Shown here one piece after another: positions 49,401 through 61,400 of a stretch of DNA of 64,000 nt (position 1 is its first letter; every line of letters starts with the position of its first letter). The stretch covers positions 496,001 to 560,000 of the forward strand of contig CAMPDV010000129.1 in NCBI GenBank assembly GCA_946699065.1, in the 5' to 3' direction. The stretch is from Loxodes magnus. Lineage: Eukaryota > Ciliophora > Karyorelictea > Loxodida > Loxodidae. The notes beneath the pieces were generated by a model, which was given only the letters and a program-made list of their open reading frames with translations, ran no database searches and was not told the origin of the DNA. Position numbers and translations under genes: made by a program.

Positions 49401-52400
49401 TTTATTCGGTTGCGATCTCCAATGATCAGAAGTTCATTATCTCCGGAAGTGATGATCACTCAATCAAAGACTGGGATTTCCAGACTGGAAGTTGTACTCG
49501 GACATTAAGTGGACATTCCTCTTATGTTTATTCGGTTGCGATCTCCAATGATCAGAAGTTCATTATCTCCGGAAGTTTAGATAACTCTATCAAAGTCTTG
49601 GATTTCCAGACTGGAAGTTGTACTAGGACATTAAGTGGACATTCCTCTTTAGTTAATTCGGTGGCGATCTCCAATGATCAGAAGTTCATTATTTCCGGAA
49701 GTTTAGATAACTCTATCAAAGTCTGGGATTTCCAGACTGGAAGTTGTACTCGGACATTAAGTGGACATTCCTCTTTAGTTAATTCGGTGGCGATCTCCAA
49801 TGATCAGAAGTTCATTATCTCCGGAAGTTGAGATAACTCTATCAAAGTCTGGGATTTCCAGACTGGAAGTTGTACTAGGACATTAAGTGGACATTCCTCT
49901 TATGTTTATTCGGTTGCGATCTCCAATGATCAGAAGTTCATTATCTCCGGAAGTTGAGATAACTCTATCAAAGTCTTGGATTTCCAGACTGGAAGTTGTA
50001 CTAGGACATTAAGTGGACATTCCTCTTTAGTTAATTCGGTTGCGATCTCCAATGATCAGAAGTTCATTATTTCCGGAAGTTGAGATAACTCTATCAAAGT
50101 CTGGGATTTCCAGACTGGAAGTTGTACTAGGACATTAAGTGGACATTCCTCTTTAGTTAATTCGGTGGCGATCTCCAATGATCAGAAGTTCATTATCTCC
50201 GGAAGTCTTGATAACTCTATCAAAGTCTGGGATTTCCAGACTGGAAGTTGTACTCGGACATTAAGTGGACATTCCTCTACAGTTAGTTCAGTGGCGATCT
50301 CCAATGATCAGAAGTTCATTATCTCCGGAAGTCTTGATAACTCTATCAAAGTCTGGGATTTCCAGACTGGAAGTTGTACTAGGACATTAAGTGGACATTC
50401 CTCTTTAGTTAATTCGGTTGCGATCTCCAATGATCAGAAGTTCATTATCTCCGGAAGTTTAGATAACTCTATCAAAGTCTTGGATTTCCAGACTGGAAGT
50501 TGTACTCGGACATTAAGTGGACATTCCTCTTATGTTTATTCGGTTGCGATCTCCAATGATCAGAAGTTCATTATCTCCGGAAGTTTAGATAACTCTATCA
50601 AAGTCTTGGATTTCCAGACTGGAAGTTGTACTAGGACATTAAGTGGACATTCCTCTGGAGTTTATTTTGTTGCGATCTCCAATGATCAGAAGTTCATTAT
50701 CTCCGGAAGTGATGATCACTCTATCAAAGTCTGGGATTTCCAGACTGGAAGTTGTACTCGGACATTAAGTGGACATTCCTCTTTAGTTAATTCGGTGGCG
50801 ATCTCCAATGATCAGAAGTTCATTATCTCCGGAAGTGATGATCACTCAATCAAAGACTGGGATTTCCAGACTGGAAGTTGTACTCGGACATTAAGTGGAC
50901 ATTCCTCTGGAGTTTATTCGGTTGCGATCTCCAATGATCAGAAGTTCATTATCTCCGGAAGTGATGATCACTCTATCAAAGTCTGGGATTTCCAGACTGG
51001 AAGTTGTACTAGGACATTAAGTGGACATTCCTCTGGAGTTTATTCGGTTGCGATCTCCAATGATCAGAAGTTCATTATCTCCGGAAGTGATGATCACTCA
51101 ATCAAAGACTGGGATTTCCAGACTGGAAGTTGTACTCGGACATTAAGTGGACATTCCTCTGGAGTTTATTCGGTTGCGATCTCCAATGATCAGAAGTTCA
51201 TTATCTCCGGAAGTTTAGATAACTCTATCAAAGTCTTGGATTTCCAGACTGGAAGTTGTACTAGGACATTAAGTGGACATTCCTCTTTAGTTAATTCGGT
51301 GGCGATCTCCAATGATCAGAAGTTCATTATTTCCGGAAGTTTAGATAACTCTATCAAAGTCTTGGATTTCCAGACTGGAAGTTGTACTAGGACATTAAGT
51401 GGACATTCCTCTTTAGTTAATTCGGTGGCGATCTCCAATGATCAGAAGTTCATTATTTCCGGAAGTTTAGATAACTCTATCAAAGTCTGGGATTTCCAGA
51501 CTGGAAGTTGTACTAGGACATTAAGTGGACATTCCTCTTATGTTTATTCGGTTGCGATCTCCAATGATCAGAAGTTCATTATCTCCGGAAGTTCTGATAA
51601 CTCTATCAAAGTCTGGGATTTCCAGACTGGAAGTTGTACTAGGACATTAAGTGGACATTCCTCTTATGTTTATTCGGTTGCGATCTCCAATGATCAGAAG
51701 TTCATTATCTCCGGAAGTTGAGATAACTCTATCAAAGTCTTGGATTTCCAGACTGGAAGTTGTACTCGGACATTAAGTGGACATTCCTCTTTAGTTAATT
51801 CGGTGGCGATCTCCAATGATCAGAAGTTCATTATCTCCGGAAGTGATGATCACTCTATCAAAGTCTGGGATTTCCAGACTGGAAGTTGTACTAGGACATT
51901 AAGTGGACATTCCTCTGGAGTTTATTTTGTTGCGATCTCCAATGATCAGAAGTTCATTATCTCCGGAAGTGATGATCACTCTATCAAAGTCTGGGATTTC
52001 CAGACTGGAAGTTGTACTCGGACATTAAGTGGACATTCCTCTTTAGTTAATTCGGTTGCGATCTCCAATGATCAGAAGTTCATTATCTCCGGAAGTCTTG
52101 ATAACTCTATCAAAGTCTGGGATTTCCAGACTGGAAGTTGTACTCGGACATTAAGTGGACATTCCTCTTTAGTTAATTCGGTGGCGATCTCCAATGATCA
52201 GAAGTTCATTATCTCCGGAAGTTTAGATAACTCTATCAAAGTCTTGGATTTCCAGACTGGAAGTTGTACTCGGACATTAAGTGGACATTCCTCTTATGTT
52301 TATTCGGTTGCGATCTCCAATGATCAGAAGTTCATTATCTCCGGAAGTTGAGATAACTCTATCAAAGTCTTGGATTTCCAGACTGGAAGTTGTACTAGGA

Positions 52401-55400
52401 CATTAAGTGGACATTCCTCTGGAGTTTATTTTGTTGCGATCTCCAATGATCAGAAGTTCATTATCTCCGGAAGTGATGATCACTCTATCAAAGTCTGGGA
52501 TTTCCAGACTGGAAGTTGTACTCGGACATTAAGTGGACATTCCTCTTTAGTTAATTCGGTGGCGATCTCCAATGATCAGAAGTTCATTATCTCCGGAAGT
52601 GATGATCACTCAATCAAAGACTGGGATTTCCAGACTGGAAGTTGTACTCGGACATTAAGTGGACATTCCTCTGGAGTTTATTCGGTTGCGATCTCCAATG
52701 ATCAGAAGTTCATTATCTCCGGAAGTGATGATCACTCTATCAAAGTCTGGGATTTCCAGACTGGAAGTTGTACTAGGACATTAAGTGGACATTCCTCTGG
52801 AGTTTATTCGGTTGCGATCTCCAATGATCAGAAGTTCATTATCTCCGGAAGTGATGATCACTCAATCAAAGACTGGGATTTCCAGACTGGAAGTTGTACT
52901 CGGACATTAAGTGGACATTCCTCTGGAGTTTATTCGGTTGCGATCTCCAATGATCAGAAGTTCATTATTTCCGGAAGTAGAGATAACTCTATCAAAGTCT
53001 TGGATTTCCAGACTGGAAGTTGTACTAGGACATTAAGTGGACATTCCTCTTATGTTTATTCGGTTGCGATCTCCAATGATCAGAAGTTCATTATCTCCGG
53101 AAGTTGAGATAACTCTATCAAAGTCTTGGATTTCCAGACTGGAAGTTGTACTAGGACATTAAGTGGACATTCCTCTTTAGTTAATTCGGTGGCGATCTCC
53201 AATGATCAGAAGTTCATTATTTCCGGAAGTTTAGATAACTCTATCAAAGTCTGGGATTTCCAGACTGGAAGTTGTACTAGGACATTAAGTGGACATTCCT
53301 CTTATGTTTATTCGGTTGCGATCTCCAATGATCAGAAGTTCATTATCTCCGGAAGTTCTGATAACTCTATCAAAGTCTGGGATTTCCAGACTGGAAGTTG
53401 TACTAGGACATTAAGTGGACATTCCTCTTATGTTTATTCGGTTGCGATCTCCAATGATCAGAAGTTCATTATCTCCGGAAGTTGAGATAACTCTATCAAA
53501 GTCTTGGATTTCCAGACTGGAAGTTGTACTCGGACATTAAGTGGACATTCCTCTTTAGTTAATTCGGTGGCGATCTCCAATGATCAGAAGTTCATTATCT
53601 CCGGAAGTGATGATCACTCTATCAAAGTCTGGGATTTCCAGACTGGAAGTTGTACTAGGACATTAAGTGGACATTCCTCTGGAGTTTATTTTGTTGCGAT
53701 CTCCAATGATCAGAAGTTCATTATCTCCGGAAGTGATGATCACTCTATCAAAGTCTGGGATTTCCAGACTGGAAGTTGTACTCGGACATTAAGTGGACAT
53801 TCCTCTTTAGTTAATTCGGTGGCGATCTCCAATGATCAGAAGTTCATTATCTCCGGAAGTCTTGATAACTCTATCAAAGTCTGGGATTTCCAGACTGGAA
53901 GTTGTACTCGGACATTAAGGGGACATTCCAAGGCAGTTATTTCGGTGGCGATCTCCAATGATCAGAAGTTCATTATCTCCGGAAGTGATGATCACTCAAT
54001 CAAAGACTGGGATTTCCAGACTGGAGGTTGTACTAGGACATTAAGTGGACATTCCTCTTTAGTTAATTCGGTTGCGATCTCCAATGATCAGAAGTTCATT
54101 ATCTCCGGAAGTTTAGATAACTCTATCAAAGTCTGGGATTTCCAGACTGGAAGTTGTACTCGGACATTAAGTGGACATTCCTCTTATGTTTATTCGGTTG
54201 CGATCTCCAATGATCAGAAGTTCATTATCTCCGGAAGTTGAGATAACTCTATCAAAGTCTTGGATTTCCAGACTGGAAGTTGTACTAGGACATTAAGTGG
54301 ACATTCCTCAAGAGTTAATTCGGTTGCGATCTCCAATGATCAGAAGTTCATTATTTCCGGAAGTTTAGATAACTCTATCAAAGTCTGGGATTTCCAGACT
54401 GGAAGTTGTACTAGGACATTAAGTGGACATTCCTCTGGAGTTTATTCGGTTGCGATCTCCAATGATCAGAAGTTCATTATCTCCGGAAGTGATGATCACT
54501 CTATCAAAGTCTGGGATTTCCAGACTGGAAGTTGTACTAGGACATTAAGTGGACATTCCGCTTTAGTTAATTCGGTGGCGATCTCCAATGATCAGAAGTT
54601 CATTATCTCCGGAAGTTCTGATAACTCTATCAAAGTCTGGGATTTCCAGACTGGAAGTTGTACTCGGACATTAAGTGGACATTCCTCTTTAGTTAATTCG
54701 GTGGCGATCTCCAATGATCAGAAGTTCATTATCTCCGGAAGTAGAGATAACTCTATCAAAGTCTGGGATTTCCAGACTGGAAGTTGTACTAGGACATTAA
54801 GTGGACATTCCTCTTATGTTTATTCGGTTGCGATCTCCAATGATCAGAAGTTCATTATCTCCGGAAGTTGAGATAACTCTATCAAAGTCTTGGATTTCCA
54901 GACTGGAAGTTGTACTAGGACATTAAGTGGACATTCCTCTTTAGTTAATTCGGTGGCGATCTCCAATGATCAGAAGTTCATTATTTCCGGAAGTAGAGAT
55001 AACTCTATCAAAGTCTGGGATTTCCAGACTGGAAGTTGTACTAGGACATTAAGTGGACATTCCTCTTTAGTTAATTCGGTGGCGATCTCCAATGATCAGA
55101 AGTTCATTATTTCCGGAAGTTTAGATAACTCTATCAAAGTCTGGGATTTCCAGACTGGAAGTTGTACTAGGACATTAAGTGGACATTCCTCTACAGTTAG
55201 TTCAGTGGCGATCTCCAATGATCAGAAGTTCATTATCTCCGGAAGTCTTGATAACTCTATCAAAGTCTGGGATTTCCAGACTGGAAGTTGTACTAGGACA
55301 TTAAGTGGACATTCCTCTTTAGTTAATTCGGTTGCGATCTCCAATGATCAGAAGTTCATTATCTCCGGAAGTGATGATCACTCTATCAAAGTCTGGTATT

Positions 55401-58400
55401 TCCAGACTGGAAGTTGTACTAGGACATTAAGTGGACATTCCTCTTATGTTTATTCGGTTGCGATCTCCAATGATCAGAAGTTCATTATCTCCGGAAGTGA
55501 TGATCACTCTATCAAAGTCTGTGATTTCCAGACTGGAAGTTGTACTAGGACATTAAGTGGACATTCCTCAAGAGTTAATTCGGTTGCGATCTCCAATGAT
55601 CAGAAGTTCATTATTTCCGGAAGTTTAGATAACTCTATCAAAGTCTGGGATTTCCAGACTGGAAGTTGTACTAGGACATTAAGTGGACATTCCTCTTATG
55701 TTTATTCGGTTGCGATCTCCAATGATCAGAAGTTCATTATCTCCGGAAGTTGAGATAACTCTATCAAAGTCTTGGATTTCCAGACTGGAAGTTGTACTAG
55801 GACATTAAGTGGACATTCCTCTTTAGTTAATTCGGTGGCGATCTCCAATGATCAGAAGTTCATTATCTCCGGAAGTAGAGATAACTCTATCAAAGTCTGG
55901 GATTTCCAGACTGGAAGTTGTACTAGGACATTAAGTGGACATTCCTCTGGAGTTTATTCGGTTGCGATCTCCAATGATCAGAAGTTCATTATCTCCGGAA
56001 GTTGAGATAACTCTATCAAAGTCTTGGATTTCCAGACTGGAAGTTGTACTAGGACATTAAGTGGACATTCCTCAAGAGTTAATTCGGTTGCGATCTCCAA
56101 TGATCAGAAGTTCATTATTTCCGGAAGTGATGATCACTCAATCAAAGACTGGGATTTCCAGACTGGAAGTTGTACTAGGACATTAAGTGGACATTCCTCT
56201 GGAGTTTATTCGGTTGCGATCTCCAATGATCAGAAGTTCATTATCTCCGGAAGTGATGATCACTCAATCAAAGACTGGGATTTCCAGACTGGAAGTTGTA
56301 CTCGGACATTAAGTAGACTCTCCAAGGCAGATATTTCGGTTGCGATCTCCAATGATCAGAAGTTCATTATCTCCGGAAGTTTAGATAACTCTATCAAAGT
56401 CTGGGATTTCCAGACTGGAAGTTGTACTAGGACATTAAGTGGACATTCCTCTGGAGTTTATTCGGTGGCGATCTCCAATGATCAGAAGTTCATTATCTCC
56501 GGAAGTTCTGATAACTCTATCAAAGTCTGGGATTTCCAGACTGGAAGTTGTACTAGGACATTAAGTGGACATTTCTCAAGAGTTAATTCGGTTGCGATCT
56601 CCAATGATCAGAAGTTCATTATCTCCGGAAGTTCTGATAACTCTATCAAAGTCTGGGATTTCCAGACTGGAAGTTGTACTCGGACATTAAGTGGACATTC
56701 CTCTTATGTTAATTCGGTTGCGATCTCCAATGATCAGAAGTTCATTATCTCCGGAAGTAGAGATAACTCTATCAAAGTCTGTGATTTCCAGACTGGAAGT
56801 TGTACTAGGACATTAAGTGGACATTCCTCTTTAGTTAATTCGGTGGCGATCTCCAATGATCAGAAGTTCATTATCTCCGGAAGTTCTGATAACTCTATCA
56901 AAGTCTGGGATTTCCAGACTGGAAGTTGTACTAGGACATTAAGTGGACATTCCTCAAGAGTTATTTCGGTTGCGATCTCCAATGATCAGAAGTTCATTAT
57001 CTCCGGAAGTAGAGATAACTCTATCAAAGTCTGGGATTTCCAGACTGGAAGTTGTACTCGGACATTAAGGGGACATTCCTCTTTAGTTAATTCGGTTGCG
57101 ATCTCCAATGATCAGAAGTTCATTATCTCCGGAAGTTTAGATAACTCTATCAAAGTCTGGGATTTCCAGACTGGAAGTTGTACTAGGACATTAAGTGGAC
57201 ATTCCTCTGGAGTTTATTCGGTTGCGATCTCCAATGATCAGAAGTTCATTATCTCCGGAAGTTGAGATAACTCTATCAAAGTCTTGGATTTCCAGACTGG
57301 AAGTTGTACTAGGACATTAAGTGGACATTCCTCTGGAGTTTATTCGGTTGCGATCTCCAATGATCAGAAGTTCATTATCTCCGGAAGTGATGATCACTCT
57401 ATCAAAGTCTTGGATTTCCAGACTGGAAGTTGTACTAGGACATTAAGTGGACATTCCTCAAGAGTTAATTCGGTTGCGATCTCCAATGATCAGAAGTTCA
57501 TTATTTCCGGAAGTTTAGATAACTCTATCAAAGTCTGGGATTTCCAGACTGGAAGTTGTACTAGGACATTAAGTGGACATTCCTCTTATGTTTATTCGGT
57601 TGCGATCTCCAATGATCAGAAGTTCATTATCTCCGGAAGTTGAGATAACTCTATCAAAGTCTTGGATTTCCAGACTGGAAGTTGTACTAGGACATTAAGT
57701 GGACATTCCTCTTTAGTTAATTCGGTTGCGATCTCCAATGATCAGAAGTTCATTATCTCCGGAAGTTGAGATAACTCTATCAAAGTCTTGGATTTCCAGA
57801 CTGGAAGTTGTACTAGGACATTAAGTGGACATTCCTCTGGAGTTTATTCGGTTGCGATCTCCAATGATCAGAAGTTCATTATCTCCGGAAGTTGAGATAA
57901 CTCTATCAAAGTCTTGGATTTCCAGACTGGAAGTTGTACTAGGACATTAAGTGGACATTCCTCAAGAGTTAATTCGGTTGCGATCTCCAATGATCAGAAG
58001 TTCATTATCTCCGGAAGTTGAGATAACTCTATCAAAGTCTGGGATTTCCAGACTGGAAGTTGTACTCGGACATTAAGTGGACATTCCTCTTATGTTTATT
58101 CGGTTGCGATCTCCAATGATCAGAAGTTCATTATCTCCGGAAGTTGAGATAACTCTATCAAAGTCTTGGATTTCCAGACTGGAAGTTGTACTAGGACATT
58201 AAGTGGACATTCCTCAAGAGTTAATTCGGTTGCGATCTCCAATGATCAGAAGTTCATTATTTCCGGAAGTTTAGATAACTCTATCAAAGTCTGGGATTTC
58301 CAGACTGGAAGTTGTACTAGGACATTAAGTGGACATTCCTCTGGAGTTTATTCGGTTGCGATCTCCAATGATCAGAAGTTCATTATCTCCGGAAGTTTAG

Positions 58401-61400
58401 ATAACTCTATCAAAGTCTGGGATTTCCAGACTGGAAGTTGTACTAGGACATTAAGTGGACATTCCGCTTTAGTTAATTCGGTGGCGATCTCCAATGATCA
58501 GAAGTTCATTATCTCCGGAAGTTCTGATAACTCTATCAAAGTCTGGGATTTCCAGACTGGAAGTTGTACTCGGACATTAAGTGGACATTCCTCTTTAGTT
58601 AATTCGGTGGCGATCTCCAATGATCAGAAGTTCATTATCTCCGGAAGTTGAGATAACTCTATCAAAGTCTGGGATTTCCAGACTGGAAGTTGTACTAGGA
58701 CATTAAGTGGACATTCCTCTTATGTTTATTCGGTTGCGATCTCCAATGATCAGAAGTTCATTATCTCCGGAAGTTCTGATAACTCTATCAAAGTCTGGGA
58801 TTTCCAGACTGGAAGTTGTACTCGGACATTAAGTGGACATTCCTCTGGAGTTTATTCGGTTGCGATCTCCAATGATCAGAAGTTCATTATTTCCGGAAGT
58901 AGAGATAACTCTATCAAAGTCTGGGATTTCCAGACTGGAAGTTGTACTCGGACATTAAGTGGACATTCCTCTTTAGTTAATTCGGTGGCGATCTCCAATG
59001 ATCAGAAGTTCATTATCTCCGGAAGTCTTGATAACTCTATCAAAGTCTGGGATTTCCAGACTGGAAGTTGTACTAGGACATTAAGTGGACATTCCTCTAC
59101 AGTTAGTTCAGTGGCGATCTCCAATGATCAGAAGTTCATTATCTCCGGAAGTCTTGATAACTCTATCAAAGTCTGGGATTTCCAGACTGGAAGTTGTACT
59201 AGGACATTAAGTGGACATTCCTCTGGAGTTTATTCGGTTGCGATCTCCAATGATCAGAAGTTCATTATCTCCGGAAGTGATGATCACTCTATCAAAGTCT
59301 TGGATTTCCAGACTGGAAGTTGTACTAGGACATTAAGTGGACATTCCTCAAGAGTTAATTCGGTTGCGATCTCCAATGATCAGAAGTTCATTATTTCCGG
59401 AAGTTTAGATAACTCTATCAAAGTCTGGGATTTCCAGACTGGAAGTTGTACTAGGACATTAAGTGGACATTCCTCTTATGTTTATTCGGTTGCGATCTCC
59501 AATGATCAGAAGTTCATTATCTCCGGAAGTTGAGATAACTCTATCAAAGTCTTGGATTTCCAGACTGGAAGTTGTACTAGGACATTAAGTGGACATTCCT
59601 CTTTAGTTAATTCGGTTGCGATCTCCAATGATCAGAAGTTCATTATCTCCGGAAGTTGAGATAACTCTATCAAAGTCTTGGATTTCCAGACTGGAAGTTG
59701 TACTAGGACATTAAGTGGACATTCCTCTGGAGTTTATTCGGTTGCGATCTCCAATGATCAGAAGTTCATTATCTCCGGAAGTTGAGATAACTCTATCAAA
59801 GTCTTGGATTTCCAGACTGGAAGTTGTACTAGGACATTAAGTGGACATTCCTCAAGAGTTAATTCGGTTGCGATCTCCAATGATCAGAAGTTCATTATTT
59901 CCGGAAGTTTAGATAACTCTATCAAAGTCTGGGATTTCCAGACTGGAAGTTGTACTAGGACATTAAGTGGACATTCCTCTTATGTTTATTCGGTTGCGAT
60001 CTCCAATGATCAGAAGTTCATTATCTCCGGAAGTTGAGATAACTCTATCAAAGTCTTGGATTTCCAGACTGGAAGTTGTACTAGGACATTAAGTGGACAT
60101 TCCTCTTTAGTTAATTCGGTTGCGATCTCCAATGATCAGAAGTTCATTATCTCCGGAAGTGATGATCACTCTATCAAAGTCTGGTATTTCCAGACTGGAA
60201 GTTGTACTAGGACATTAAGTGGACATTCCGCTTTAGTTAATTCGGTGGCGATCTCCAATGATCAGAAGTTCATTATCTCCGGAAGTTCTGATAACTCTAT
60301 CAAAGTCTGGGATTTCCAGACTGGAAGTTGTACTCGGACATTAAGTGGACATTCCTCTTTAGTTAATTCGGTGGCGATCTCCAATGATCAGAAGTTCATT
60401 ATCTCCGGAAGTGATGATCACTCAATCAAAGACTGGGATTTCCAGACTGGAAGTTGTACTAGGACATTAAGTGGACATTCCTCTGGAGTTTATTCGGTTG
60501 CGATCTCCAATGATCAGAAGTTCATTATCTCCGGAAGTGATGATCACTCAATCAAAGACTGGGATTTCCAGACTGGAAGTTGTACTCGGACATTAAGTAG
60601 ACTCTCCAAGGCAGATATTTCGGTTGCGATCTCCAATGATCAGAAGTTCATTATCTCCGGAAGTGATGATCACTCTATCAAAGTCTGGGATTTCCAGACT
60701 GGAAGTTGTACTAGGACATTAAGTGGACATTCCTCTGGAGTTTATTCGGTGGCGATCTCCAATGATCAGAAGTTCATTATCTCCGGAAGTTCTGATAACT
60801 CTATCAAAGTCTGGGATTTCCAGACTGGAAGTTGTACTAGGACATTAAGTGGACATTTCTCAAGAGTTAAATCGGTTGCGATCTCCAATGATCAGAAGTT
60901 CATTATCTCCGGAAGTTCTGATAACTCTATCAAAGTCTGGGATTTCCAGACTGGAAGTTGTACTCGGACATTAAGTGGACATTCCTCTTATGTTAATTCG
61001 GTTGCGATCTCCAATGATCAGAAGTTCATTATCTCCGGAAGTTGAGATAACTCTATCAAAGTCTTGGATTTCCAGACTGGAAGTTGTACTAGGACATTAA
61101 GTGGACATTCCTCTGGAGTTTATTCGGTTGCGATCTCCAATGATCAGAAGTTCATTATTTCCGGAAGTTTAGATAACTCTATCAAAGTCTGGGATTTCCA
61201 GACTGGAAGTTGTACTAGGACATTAAGTGGACATTCCTCAAGAGTTATTTCGGTTGCGATCTCCAATGATCAGAAGTTCATTATCTCCGGAAGTAGAGAT
61301 AACTCTATCAAAGTCTGGGATTTCCAGACTGGAAGTTGTACTCGGACATTAAGGGGACATTCCTCTTTAGTTAATTCGGTTGCGATCTCCAATGATCAGA

